A DNA stretch of 64,000 bases from Prolixibacteraceae bacterium. GTDB taxonomy: Bacteria; Bacteroidota; Bacteroidia; Bacteroidales; Prolixibacteraceae. Location: NCBI GenBank assembly GCA_023229575.1, contig JALNYZ010000019.1, positions 1 through 64,000 on the forward strand, given 5' to 3'. Positions 7,967-19,000 of the stretch are shown one piece after another (position 1 is the first letter of the stretch; the number at the start of each line of letters is the position of its first letter). The notes beneath the pieces are model-generated. The model ran no database searches. It saw nothing but the letters and a program-made list of their open reading frames with translations, and was not told where the DNA came from. The position numbers were made by a program, and so were the translations under genes.

Positions 7967-8752
7967 ATGGCATTTAAAAAATGGTTATTTCTTGCGGTTT
8001 TGATTTGCGGTCTTTCCGTGAGCAGTTACGCACAGGTATACTTTCCGGAGGATATGGTGAAGGTTACTGCTCAGGTAAGGGACGACCTTACAGGTCTTGT
8101 GATCCCATACGTAAATGTGATTAACCAACGGGTCAGGGGAGGTACCATGACAGACAAAGAGGGTAAATTTTCCTTACAAGCTGACCCTACTGACACCATC
8201 ACTTTCAAATCGATCGGATATATTGACAAAAAGGTTCCCGTGAGTGATATTGTTGGCCATGATGACGCAATTGTAACCATGGCACCGGTCAGATACCAAC
8301 TGGAAGGAGTTGAAATAACGGGCCAGGGACAGAAGGTAAACATGTCCGGATTACTCGATCATGCAAAGAACATGAGTAACATCCCTGTTGAACTCAGGGG
8401 TGAATTTGCAACAAAGCCCAAAGTCTTAACCGCCATATTCCATCCTACTTCCTTCCTGTATTACAAATACAATAAGGAAGAAAAATCGAAACGAAATACC
8501 TTGGCGGCCATTCGAACCGAAAGGGAATGGCAGCTATTTTCGCTGGTTTACAACAAAGAAATTGCAGAGCGGTTAACCGGATTGCAGGGAGATGACCTCG
8601 ATAATTTTATGGTCTATTTCAATGCTTACAGCAACCTTCTCTTCTCTGCCACGACTTACGAAGTTGAAAAAAGGGTGAAGGAGGTATTTGCCGGGTACAA
8701 GGTGAAGCAGGCGATCAAGAAGGAAAAGAAGGATTCCCTGGATACCAAGTGA
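7967..8752 (+). CDS. Exported CarboxypepD_reg-like domain protein
   Basis: Secreted protein of unknown role, 261 residues. A signal peptide (MAFKKWLFLAVLICGLSVSSYAQ, in two parts 1-12 and 13-23) is followed by a carboxypeptidase regulatory-like beta-sandwich (residues ~33-100: VTAQVRDDLTGLVIPYVNV, GTMTDKEGKFSLQ, FKSIGYIDKKVPV), the fold found at the N-terminus of TonB-dependent receptors. The rest is helical and charged, without a recognised domain. The gene lies between inverted Family A repeat arms; the right arm overlaps its own TGA stop. No partner gene suggests its job. Confidence 0.75.
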   Translation: MAFKKWLFLAVLICGLSVSSYAQVYFPEDMVKVTAQVRDDLTGLVIPYVNVINQRVRGGTMTDKEGKFSLQADPTDTITFKSIGYIDKKVPVSDIVGHDDAIVTMAPVRYQLEGVEITGQGQKVNMSGLLDHAKNMSNIPVELRGEFATKPKVLTAIFHPTSFLYYKYNKEEKSKRNTLAAIRTEREWQLFSLVYNKEIAERLTGLQGDDLDNFMVYFNAYSNLLFSATTYEVEKRVKEVFAGYKVKQAIKKEKKDSLDTK

Positions 8753-8772
8753 CTAAAGTGACTAAAGTACTT
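8748..8772. repeat. Family A repeat, right arm
   Basis: AGTGACTAAAGTGACTAAAG and following bases are the inverted copy of the arm at 7915-7959 and include the stop codon of the preceding gene. Confidence 0.7.
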
Positions 8773-8782
8773 GGCTTCCATT

Positions 8783-8858
8783 TCAGTTCTCTCATCTCTT
8801 ATATCTCGTAACTCATATCTCATATCTCATAACTCATAACTCATAACTCATAACTAAC
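8783..8858. repeat. TCATAACTCATAAC word array
   Basis: Degenerate tandem of ATCTCAT/AACTCAT words of 7-10 bases filling the gap before the dehydratase start at 8864. Low-complexity intergenic repeat; the last units end 6 bp before the ATG. Confidence 0.6.
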
Positions 8859-8863
8859 TTACC

Positions 8864-9808
8864 ATGCAACTGCCTACATTTTCCGATATCCTTGCTGCTC
8901 ATGAGCTGATTAAGCCATATATCCACCGGACTCCGGTGCTGACAAGCAAAAGCATCAATGCTTTGATGGGCTGCGAACTCTTCTTCAAATGTGAGAATTT
9001 CCAAAAGGTGGGCGCTTTCAAATTTAGGGGTGCATCGAATGCGGTTTTCTCTTTAAATGAGGAAGAGGCGGCTTCAGGCGTTGGAACCCACTCCTCGGGG
9101 AATCATGCGGCAGCCTTGGCCTTGGCTGCAAAAATCAGGGGTATAAAAGCTAACATCGTCATGCCGTCAAACGCGCCGGAGATCAAGAAGATCGCGGTAG
9201 CAGGCTATGGGGGTATCATAACTTATTGCGAACCTACCCTTCAAGCAAGAGAGGAAACCTTAAAAAGGCTGGCCAATGAGATTGGATTGACCATTGTCCA
9301 TCCATACAACAATTTAAAGGTCATTTGCGGTCAGGGTACTGCTGCACTTGAATTACTTGAGGAGGTAAAACTCCTGGAAATAGTCATGTGTCCGGTAGGT
9401 GGAGGAGGTCTTTTGTCGGGTACAGCTGTCTCAACAAAATCCACTCTCCCTTCCTGCAAAGTAATGGCTGCCGAACCCAGAAATGCAGACGATGCATTTC
9501 GTTCTTTCAGGGATGGGTTTATTCATCCTTCGATAAATCCAAAAACGATAGCAGACGGACTATTGACCTCACTGGGAGAGCTCAATTTTGCAGTGATCAG
9601 GCAACATGTCGATGAGATCCTGACCGCTTCGGAGGCATCCATCGTCGCAGCCATGCGGTTGATCTGGGAGCGGATGAAGATCATCATTGAACCCTCCAGT
9701 GCAGTTCCACTGGCAGTCATCATGGAAAACAGGGACAAATTTGCAGGCCTTAAAATCGGGATCATTTTATCAGGGGGAAACGTAGACCTAACTAAGCTAC
9801 CTTTCTAA
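8864..9808 (+). CDS. PLP-dependent threonine/serine dehydratase-like enzyme
   Basis: Fold-type II PLP enzyme, 314 residues, probably a serine/threonine dehydratase or serine racemase. Evidence: the PLP lysine in VGAFKFRGASNA (about residue 52), the substrate loop SSGNHAAALA (about 77-86), the tetraglycine phosphate loop VGGGGLLSGTA (about 178-188) and the closing ILSGGN near residue 305. The length fits catabolic threonine dehydratase without the C-terminal ACT domain of biosynthetic IlvA, so allosteric control by isoleucine is unlikely. The exact reaction cannot be told from sequence. The TAA stop abuts a Family B repeat. Confidence 0.88.
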   Translation: MQLPTFSDILAAHELIKPYIHRTPVLTSKSINALMGCELFFKCENFQKVGAFKFRGASNAVFSLNEEEAASGVGTHSSGNHAAALALAAKIRGIKANIVMPSNAPEIKKIAVAGYGGIITYCEPTLQAREETLKRLANEIGLTIVHPYNNLKVICGQGTAALELLEEVKLLEIVMCPVGGGGLLSGTAVSTKSTLPSCKVMAAEPRNADDAFRSFRDGFIHPSINPKTIADGLLTSLGELNFAVIRQHVDEILTASEASIVAAMRLIWERMKIIIEPSSAVPLAVIMENRDKFAGLKIGIILSGGNVDLTKLPF

Positions 9809-9952
9809 AGGATAAAGTAAAAAGGATAAAGGATAAAGTGGGATTTGTGAGTAAATTATCTTTGGTGAGATGTTCTCTGAGATTAGTGAGATAATGCTCA
9901 ATTCAGTTCAAATGCCACTTTATCCTTTATCCTTTATCCTTTATCCTTTTTA
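9807..9952. repeat. Family B inverted repeat pair (GGATAAAG words), copy 1
   Basis: The left arm 9807-9840 (GGATAAAGTAAAAAGGATAA and following) and the right arm 9915-9952 (ACTTTATCCTTTATCC words) are inverted copies. They fill the gap between two convergent genes, and the left arm starts at the stop codon. The likely RNA is a long AU-rich hairpin; a bidirectional terminator role is an inference. Confidence 0.7.
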
Positions 9953-9962
9953 TAACCGTGTT

Positions 9963-10559
9963 TTACCTGAATTTTATACCCAGTGTAACATTGACAGCAT
10001 TCTTCCAATTTAATTGCTGCATGTTGGTTTCCATCGAGTTATTGAGGTTTGCCGAATAGCGCACATCGAGCGTTACGAAACCCAACACATCAACACCACC
10101 GCCAAATTGAAGATCAAAATTGCTTTTTTGCCTGCTAAAAGATGGTAATGGTTTGGATTCATTAAGGAAAAATGACCCTTGGGGCCCAGCCATCACATGT
10201 GCGCTGATAATTCCCAGATTCAGCAGTCTTAACCCGATCATCACCGGTACCTTCAAGGTGTTCACCTTTGTTTCCAAAGGTGCAGCAGAAGAAACAGTAT
10301 AGGTCTCCTTGTGGGTTGCATAATAGAACTCGGGCTGAAGATACAATTTCCTACCAAACTGAAAGAAGATGCCGTACTGTGAATTGGAATCAAACTGCGT
10401 CCTAATGGAGTTTTGATCAATGGTTGGAGTGACAAGGTCTAATCCGATTTTAGGGCCGAACCAAAAATTTGGTTTTGGTTTTGAATCATCATTTTGTGAG
10501 AAAACAGCGCCGGAGCTGAGAAAAAGTGCAATGAGCACCAGAATTAAGTTCTTTTTCAT
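9963..10559 (-). CDS. Outer-membrane beta-barrel protein (PorT-family-like)
   Basis: 198 residues with a signal peptide (MKKNLILVLIALFLSSGAVF, cleavage near FSQ, residue 22), then alternating beta strands and glycine/aromatic turns (WFGPKIGLDLVTP, YLQPEFYYATHKE, VMIGLRLLNLGIISAHVMAG, FGGGVDVLGFVTLDVRYSAN), ending in a terminal strand VTLGIKFR with a penultimate aromatic as in outer-membrane barrels. Comparable to the small barrel proteins of Bacteroidota; substrate unknown. Convergent with the dehydratase gene. Confidence 0.8.
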   Translation of the reverse strand: MKKNLILVLIALFLSSGAVFSQNDDSKPKPNFWFGPKIGLDLVTPTIDQNSIRTQFDSNSQYGIFFQFGRKLYLQPEFYYATHKETYTVSSAAPLETKVNTLKVPVMIGLRLLNLGIISAHVMAGPQGSFFLNESKPLPSFSRQKSNFDLQFGGGVDVLGFVTLDVRYSANLNNSMETNMQQLNWKNAVNVTLGIKFR

Positions 10560-10659
10560 AATCGTCTTTTTAAATTGATTTAAAAATAAACGGGACTTTC
10601 AAAAAATTGAACGAATTATATTACAATTGAGTAACAATCGACAAACCATTTTGTTTTCC

Positions 10660-11940
10660 CTAATTTTTAAGGCATCTTACGGAAAGGCCATACTTCTGAC
10701 TGATATAACTTTTTGTCATGGAACCGTTACCATAATAAAGGTACCTATAATATGCCACCGTTGAATTAAGGGCCGAGGTACTCCACCAGTTTCCATAACT
10801 GCCAACGTTACCGAACTCCCCGGTAATGGTTCGATAACCGCCCGGTAATGCGCTGAACGACGTTTCATTGGTGGCTCCTGCATTGGGGACTTTCCAGTGA
10901 ACAGTTGTATTCTCTTTCAGTTTGCCACCAGCCTGCGTATCACCGCCCAAATGAACACTCAGAATGGTCCATTCCGCATCAGAGGGCACATGCCAGCCTG
11001 AAGGACATAACTTCCCACTGCTCACAGTACTCCAGTTATAAATTGCACCATAAGTACTTCCATTATCAGCCTGATTATTGTCGTACCAGCAATAGCCCTG
11101 CAGGATCAAATTTCCCCACGAGGAATTATCTTCCACCAATGGGATTAAGGTGCTGTCGCGAAACCTGGTTGTTTTCAGGTTTTCGGTCATCCAAACTTGC
11201 GAACCAATTGTCACCAAATGATAAAAGTTATTGTCTACGTCCTTTGCCAACATTCTTCCTGTTGAGAAAGAACGTTCATTCCCGTAAGCGGTCCCGACGC
11301 TATTGGAAGCGTATGCCCTGAGGTAATAGGTTGAATCCGGGAATAGACCTGTAGCAGTACTGGTAAAAGTTCCACCTCCGGCTCCATCGTAGGTGACATA
11401 ATTGGCAGTTGTGGGATTTTTACGCGTGCTCCAGCAGACTCCGTGAACAAATATCGGTGAACCTCCATCTTCAGAAATAGTACCTCCGCTGGATACATAC
11501 GTATCGTTAGTCGCAATTATGACAGAAGAGGACAAAGAAGGTACGGTCGGTGCAATTACGACTGTTAACTGATTTCCATAGCCGGTTCCAACGCTATTCG
11601 CGGCATATGCCCTGATGTAATAGGTTTTGCCAGGTTTTAGTCCCGTCAAGGTACTGCCAAAAATGCCCAATCCTTTCCCGTCAATCGTGACACTATCTTT
11701 GAATTGATTGGTCGGGGTCTGTTTGATACTCCAGCAAACACCCCGTGAAGTTACAGGAGAACTGCCTTCAGATGAAACGTCCCCGCCGCTGATGGCAGAA
11801 GAAGTCAAAATATTGGTAACGGCCAATGTCTTAAGCATAGGCACTTCACTGGAAGGTTCTTTTTTGCAACTTATTGCATAAAAGAACAACAAAAGCATCA
11901 GTGCAATCCCCAAAATTACCTTTTTGACTAATTCTATCAT
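10660..11940 (-). CDS. FISUMP-domain lipoprotein with two Fn3-like domains
   Basis: Cell-surface or periplasmic lipoprotein of unknown function, 426 residues from the ATG at 11938-11940; the frame is open to 11985, but the signal peptide starts here. The lipobox is FFYAISC, followed by KKEPSSE. Two Fn3-like repeats of about 90 residues follow, each with GVCWS, GTFTS/GIFGS and TYYLRAYA(S/A)NSVGT motifs. The last ~200 residues are a FISUMP domain (Fibrobacter succinogenes major paralogous domain), shown by IGSQVWMTENLKT, YGAIYNW, LCPSGWHVPSDAEW, SALPGGYR and a final SVRCLKN. Confidence 0.88.
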   Translation of the reverse strand: MIELVKKVILGIALMLLLFFYAISCKKEPSSEVPMLKTLAVTNILTSSAISGGDVSSEGSSPVTSRGVCWSIKQTPTNQFKDSVTIDGKGLGIFGSTLTGLKPGKTYYIRAYAANSVGTGYGNQLTVVIAPTVPSLSSSVIIATNDTYVSSGGTISEDGGSPIFVHGVCWSTRKNPTTANYVTYDGAGGGTFTSTATGLFPDSTYYLRAYASNSVGTAYGNERSFSTGRMLAKDVDNNFYHLVTIGSQVWMTENLKTTRFRDSTLIPLVEDNSSWGNLILQGYCWYDNNQADNGSTYGAIYNWSTVSSGKLCPSGWHVPSDAEWTILSVHLGGDTQAGGKLKENTTVHWKVPNAGATNETSFSALPGGYRTITGEFGNVGSYGNWWSTSALNSTVAYYRYLYYGNGSMTKSYISQKYGLSVRCLKN

Positions 11941-12078
11941 TCCGGTTAAACAAAATCTGGTGCAAACAAATGAATTGATTGGCAAAATATACTAAAATTC
12001 ACTGTTATATTTACAAAACAGCTACAAAAACACCAGTATGTGACCATGACGGCAGAAAATTGGGGATTGATCATTCAA

Positions 12079-13029
12079 TCAAAAATATCTCGGTGTGAAA
12101 CGACAGAACCTTTTCCGCTTAACAGGAAAATCATAACTAAGCATAAATTCATGGGTGCCGGCATTGTATTGGGACGGACGGAATGAGGTGAGGTCATAAG
12201 CATACCCTAACTTGACACCCCTGTTAACATAAATCTGAAAAAGAAGTCCGTAAGAATTCTGCATACGATAGGTTGCCCCTACCCATACCCGTTCATAAAA
12301 AAGTGCATTGGCAGAAAAGTCAGCTACAGTAGGGGTATTTTGGCTCCATCTTGCCAGCAGGGTAGGTTTGAATTTGACATTGTCTGCAATGTCAAGAACA
12401 TATCCTCCCATAAAATAAAAATTCATCTCCTCCCTGTAAACAGTCTCGCCACTGTTGGAGTTAATCTTGTTTTGAAATATTTTGGGTACGGATGCGCCCA
12501 GGAAAAAATTGTCGGCATGCCACATGAACCCGACGCCAAAATTAGGCAAATACTTTTTGTTGATATCAAAAGCAACTACCGGGTCATTGGGATCATGAAC
12601 GCTCAGATCTGTAAGCAAAGCCTCATACCTGTTAAAACCTCCCTTGATCCCAAACGATATGTATTGGTCCCCTTCCAGGAGAACACGATAGGAATAGTCG
12701 GCGTAAACGCCATTCTGCCTCACCGGTCCAAACCTGTCCGTGATAATCGAGAGCCCCAATCCTACGTTGTATTTTTTAAAAGGGCCCTGAATTGTGAATG
12801 TATTGGTATTGGGGGCGCCATCAAATCCTACCCACTGAATTCTGGATAAAGCCGTTATATTTACATATCCCGACATACCTGCATAGGCGGGCTGTACCGT
12901 TAGCAGATTGTTCATATATTGGTTAAATACTGGATCCTGCTGGGCATTCGCGCCGGTATGAAATGCCAGCAAGAATATCCCAAACAGTGCATACGATAAA
13001 TCCTTGAATATTTTGTTGTTCTTTTTCAA
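12079..13029 (-). CDS. PorP/SprF-family type IX secretion-associated outer-membrane protein
   Basis: 316-residue outer-membrane protein with a signal peptide (residues 1-30, ending GANAQQ) and the family's opening DPVFNQYMNNLLTVQPAYAG. SprF-type proteins work with one specific large cargo that carries a type B (gliding-motility-associated) C-terminal domain, helping its secretion or surface anchoring; SprF with SprB is the known example. Here the gene starts 32 bp after the 5,655-residue gene on the same strand, so they form a cargo-partner pair, and the long gene is transcribed first. Confidence 0.92.
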   Translation of the reverse strand: MKKNNKIFKDLSYALFGIFLLAFHTGANAQQDPVFNQYMNNLLTVQPAYAGMSGYVNITALSRIQWVGFDGAPNTNTFTIQGPFKKYNVGLGLSIITDRFGPVRQNGVYADYSYRVLLEGDQYISFGIKGGFNRYEALLTDLSVHDPNDPVVAFDINKKYLPNFGVGFMWHADNFFLGASVPKIFQNKINSNSGETVYREEMNFYFMGGYVLDIADNVKFKPTLLARWSQNTPTVADFSANALFYERVWVGATYRMQNSYGLLFQIYVNRGVKLGYAYDLTSFRPSQYNAGTHEFMLSYDFPVKRKRFCRFTPRYF

Positions 13030-13061
13030 TGCGGTATATATTGAAGGATTAAATTATTGTA

Positions 13062-16000
13062 TCAATAATAGACATAAAGGTATCCTTTCATAGTTTGACT
13101 GCTCGATCCTCCCAATTTAAGAATGTAATAATAGACACCCGGTGCAACAAGTTGGTTTTTGGCAAAGTTTGATTCTGAATAACGTCCATCCCAGGCATTC
13201 TCAGGCAACTCATAATTGTTGCTTTGGAAAACCAGTTGTCCGGATCTTGTGAAAATCAATAGCTGGGTATTCTCATAATTCTTCGAGGTCAATCCATCTA
13301 TTACGAACTTATCATTCACACCATCGCCATTTGGAGAGATCAGCTGAGGTACAGTCGGGATTTCCTTGATAAATATTCGTTGGGTGCAGGTATCCATGAG
13401 TCCCATCTGATCCGTGACTGTCCAGACGACTTTGGTCAAACCTGTCCTGAACTTGGCTGGGGAATCATTGAAAACCGTATCAATGGCGCAATTATCATAA
13501 GTAAAGGGTTTTCCCAAATCAACAGTATACTTGTTGGGATCTACCGATTTAATGTATTGAACTGTCAATTCGATATCCTTGGGACAAGTAATCGTTGGCG
13601 GGGTTACATCATCGACATTGATGAATACGCTGTCATTTTGAATGCAGCCGCTGGAACTGGTTAAAGTAACTTTGTGCCACAATGCAGTCAGTCTTACTGC
13701 CTCCCTGGTCGTTTGGGGAAGAGGGGTATTCCACAGGTATTTGTAACTATTCAGCTGGGCCACATCCGTGCTTCCGTTGATGGTATCAACCCGTGCACTG
13801 CCATTGGCATCACTTAAACACTGGATCGATTTTTTCGCAAACCCTACCTTTATTGGCGCCGGCTCGGTTATTTCACCTGTAAAAGCAGCGCTGCACATTT
13901 TTGCATCCGTCACAACCACTGTATAGAGACCTGCCCGCAAACCCGCTGCTGTAGCAGTTGACTGCAACGGCGTTGTACTCCACTGATAGTTAAAAGGCGC
14001 TGTTCCCAAAGTAATGTTGACAGTTAGCGTACCCGTCGAATCACCCGGGCAATTGAGCTGAGGTGAGGCCAGGATACTTGCCCGCAACGAATCGGGCTGA
14101 CCAACGGTAACCGACTGAATATCCCAACATTTACCACTGGCTGTTGCACCCTTAATGAAATACAGGCCTGAACCAACCGCAGTTGGTGTTGTAACCGCAG
14201 TGGTTGCCTTGGCATCAGACCAATAAGTGAATATCAATCCTGCCGTTGATCCTGCCGTAACCGGAGGAAGGGTCAAATCAGCCGTTACACCGGAACATGA
14301 TTTAAGCACAACTGTATTGGTCACAACTTTGGGACTCCCGACCACTTCAATATTAAAGGAATTTCTAATGCTACAGATTCCGTTCGTATAGGTATAAGCT
14401 ATCGGATGAACGCCAATATTGGCGACTGCCGGATCAAAGGTATATCCACTTGTGCTATTGCCACTGATACCCGTCCCTGACAGGACAACTCCGGCAGGAG
14501 AGACGGACAAGGCAACTTTTGAGTCATTCACACAATAAGGGCCATATGTTCCGTTAAATTTGACTGCAGAAACATTCAGGTTCAATTGGGCTGTACTTGA
14601 ACAACCCGCAGAATTGGTCACTGTTAATGTATACAGACCAGAGTTGACGGACCTGATGTTGGTGATCACTGGTGGATTTTGATCGACGGAACTGAATCCA
14701 TTCGGACCTTTCCATTCATATGTATATGTTTCTGTCGTCCCCGTGGGACCTCCCATGAATACAACATCACTCCCTTCGCAGATCGGGTTCACATTCGGGC
14801 TTATGGTAATCGAGGCATTTGGCGGATTGCCCAAAGTAACTGTCGTTGATACGGCAGGAGGGGTACAACCTGTATTATCGGTAATGGTCAGGAAATAATC
14901 CCCCAGGTTTGCGGTAGTAACATTCTGGATTGTAGGAAATTGAAGATTAGAGGTAAATCCTGCTGGGCCTGTCCATTTGTAACTACTCATCCCTGAAGGG
15001 GCGGCTTTCAACCGAAGCGTGTTTCCAAGGCAAATCGGATCAGCGGATGCCACAGGTCTTAAAATCTCTACCAATATTGTATCTTTTGCCGCGCAGTGGT
15101 TCACTTTATCAACGACAGTCAGGACATAATTCCCCGGCACCGGGGTTTTTATTGGCAGTGGATTCTGAAGGATGGAATTGTATCCATTCGGACCCGACCA
15201 TGAATAGGAGAGCATGTCGTCGGGACCTCCCGTCAATTGCAATGTGCCTGATTGGCAAACCGGGGTATTGGCCTGTGCAAATGGTTCCGGCAACGGGTTG
15301 ATGATCACATTGACAGTTCCTATTGACTGAATGCCTTTGCTGTCTGTCACTGTCAGCGTGTAGACTCCCTCATTTTTCGCTGTAACATTATCAATAAAAG
15401 GATTCTGCAACGAAGAGGTAAATCCGTCAGGACCTGACCAGTCATAAGATTTCATGTTGTCAGGCCAGCCAGTAAGTACGAGTGTACCTCCCATGCAAAC
15501 TTGCTGGTATCCGGCACTGGCTGAGAAGATTACGACCTGGGTAGTCACTGTGGTGGCGCAACCGGTGGAAATGGATGTAACTGTCAGTTTATAGGTTCCT
15601 GCATCCGAAGCTATTACACCTGGAATTGTTACGTTGCCATCCAAAGGTGCATAGGTCAATCCACCCGGGGCCGTCCACAAATAGGTGAAGTCTGTACCTT
15701 TTGGTCCACCGTTCAAATGCAGGTCACTCCCCAGGGTTAAAGGGGTATTGCTATATGCAGTAGCTTTCGGAGGTGTACTGATAGTCAATTTAATGGGTGT
15801 ACGTGGACTCTCACAATGCTTGACGGATGACTCCTGGTAAGCCGCCAGATAGGTTACCGTTCCGACCTTGTTCAGCGTCGGAGATCCGGTTAGTATAACA
15901 CCGGTATCATCATACCACACCAGGGTCCAGCCTGCTACAGGTATGATCGCCGTATTGGCATCCAATGTTTGGAGAGGTGTTTTCTCGCATTCACTGATAT

Positions 16001-19000
16001 CCCCTTTCTTGACCGGTGTGGGCGGGGTCTTCTGAATAGTCATCTTTACCGCCGTTCTTGTTGCACTAGGGCAATCCGAGCTGTTTCTAGCCTCGGCATA
16101 ATATGTTTTGGTACCCACAAAAGTTATGACCGGTGAGGCAACCTCAAAACCATTCGTTGGCTGATCGAACCACTTTATGGTGATGGATGGATCGGGGTTG
16201 TTGATGGCACTGTTGGCATTGACCGGCAGGGAAGATTCGCACTCAATAATGTCGCCTGTGCTGACAGGGGCTGTGGGCCTGTCGTGTATTGTCAGAACCG
16301 ATTGGGCGCGGTTTGCGCTGATGCAACTACCCAACGATGCAGAGGCAAAATAAGGCTTTGTTCCTATTTGGTCCCAGGTTGGGGAGGGCACAATACTTCC
16401 CCCGGTGGGCGCATCATACCAAGTAATGGTCACTCCAGCCGGAGGGGTTACAACCTGGGCTGTAATTGTCTGAACTGGTGTATTTGCACATTCGATCAAG
16501 TCAATGCCAACCGGATCTGCCGGATTCGGATCGACCGTCAACAATACTCTGGTACGGGTTGGGCTCTTACATCCAGTCGAATAACTTGCCTCGGCAAAGA
16601 GTATCCTGTCTCCCGGCGTTGTTTGAATAGGTGAAACTTCAATTCCATTGGTAGCGGAGTCATACCATTTGATTGTTGTGCCTGGAACGATATTTATAGC
16701 AGCATTTGCATCGAGTCCGGCAGCCGATTCGCAGGCAGTCAGATGATTGCCCGACGCCCCGACTGTTGGGGCAGCAGGCACAGGGTTTATTGTCAGGGTA
16801 ACCATTGCCCTGTTGGCACTGATGCAAGTACCCAATTTCGCCTCAGCCCAGTAGGAAATGGTTCCAATGTGGTTCAACACTGGGGAGGCAACAGTAGTAT
16901 TGCCGGTCGCGGTGGTGTACCATACAATGGTTGCACCATCAACCGGTGTTAATACGGTGGCCCGCAATACCTGTACCGGACTTTGAACACAGGCTGTTAC
17001 ATCGCCTGCACTGACCGGATCCAAAGGCTGTGGATTGATGGTCACCGTAGCTGCTGTACGGGTTAAACTTTGACAAACTGTTACATTGTCTTTTGAACCA
17101 GCATAGAAAACAGTCGTTCCGGGAACCAGTTCGCTAAAAGTAGGGATATGGTCCAGGGGTTCTCCTCCTGTACTGGTACTAAACCATTCAATGCCTGCGC
17201 TACCAGCAGGTATAACCTGAGAATTGAAGTTATCAGTAGCTACACGAGGATCATCTGAACACAGTTTTAGTTCCGGTTTACCTTTCGGAGGCAGTGGCAC
17301 CGGATAAATGGTTAAAGTCTGGCCCGACCTGTTTTTACTTTTGCATGAACCATTGTCCGCCTCTGCATAAAAGGTAACGGTACCGATTACGCTCAAATTT
17401 GGCGTTACTGGAGAACCGCCTGTCGCAGTTCGGTACCACTTGACCGGACTTCCATCCGGAGAGGTGGCAGAGGCAGTTATCGTCTGTACGGGACTGGTTG
17501 CGCAAACAGTAATATCAGAATCAGCGACCGGATCGGCAGGAGCAGCTTTGATCTCCAGTGTTTGCGATGTTCGTGACAAACTTCTGCAATCGGTTGCGAT
17601 ATTTCTTGCCTCGGCGTAATAGATAATCTTCCCGGGACCTGTCAGGGACGGAGTTGGCGTCACAGGAGAACCTCCGGTTGCTGTATCAAACCAAATTACC
17701 TCAATTCCGGAAGGAACAGATGCAGAAACGGCCATTGGTGTTCCGTCATCACATTTGGGTGGTGGATTGGTTACGGACGGAGGAGCCGGGTTAGGGTCAA
17801 TGGTTAATTTAACCGATGTAGTGCGCGGACTGGGACTGGTACAATTGCCAAGCAAAGCCTCTGCCCATAAGGTTACGGTTCCGGGCGCTGACAATGTTGG
17901 TGAAGGAACCAAAGTCCCTCCTGTTGCCGCAGTATACCATTGCACTGTTGCTCCACCTGTGGCAGTAGCCGTTGCTGTAAGCGTCACACCTGCGCTTGTT
18001 TGGCAAGCCTCCTGAATGGCCAAATTGGTGACCGGCTGGTCTGGCGAATCATTGATAGTCAGCTTAACAGGCGTCGACCGGTTGAGGCTGGCGCAGCCCG
18101 TGGCTACCTGGTATGCCTCAGCGTAATAGGTAATGGTGCCAACATTACCAAGTGTTGCATTGGCTACCTCCGTGCCTCCGGAGGAAGACATGTACCATTT
18201 TAAAGATATTCCAGGCCCCTGGGCCCCTATCTGATCATCTGCCTTCAGTGTGGTTGGAGGGGTTGTCTCACAGATAGTTTTGTCTCCCAGACTAAACGGA
18301 GCAGGGGGAGCCGGATTGATCTGCATGGTTACAGCTGTTCTGGTTGAACTTTCGCATACCCCGTTGTCTGTGGAAGCATAATAGGTTGCTGTTCCAATTG
18401 CATGCAACGTCGGGGCAGTAGCCAACGGCAATCCGCCTGCTACATTGTTGTACCATTTTACTGTAGACCCGGGTGGTACAGGTGCAGTGAAAGTAAGCGT
18501 CTGCAATGGACTTCTTTCGCACTCGATTACATTGGGTGCGAAAGCCGGTGGCGCCGGATGCGATATAATATTGATCGTTACCGGGATACGCACCAAAGAG
18601 GCACAAAGTGTGGTCGAATTCTTTGATTCCGCATAGAAAGTCTTACTACCCAGAGAGGACCATGTTGGCGATACAGGAGCGCCACCGCTCGGAAAATCGT
18701 ACCATACAACGGTAGAACCGGCCGGAGCTGTCGCGATAGCGGTATAAATCACTGCTGGTATATCCAGGCACCTGGTAATATCACCACCCGAAACAGGCGC
18801 TGCCGGAGCCGGCAATATGGTAAGTGTTACAGCTGCCGACCTTGTGAGGCTGGTACAGAAACCATTGCTGGCCTCCGCATAGAAAGTCTTTGTACCCGGA
18901 ATGCTCAGGGTTGGGCTTACAGGCAATCCTCCGGTTGGAGTTGTATACCAAAGAATAGTGGTTCCTGCTACTGTTGTAGCAGTTGCTGTGAGAATTAATC

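Noticed and set aside
7915..8772. Family A arms around the gene at 7967-8752 as ends of a small transposon
   Set aside because: No transposase, no target-site duplication that I could see, and the other Family A pairs enclose only ~45 bases of non-coding sequence.
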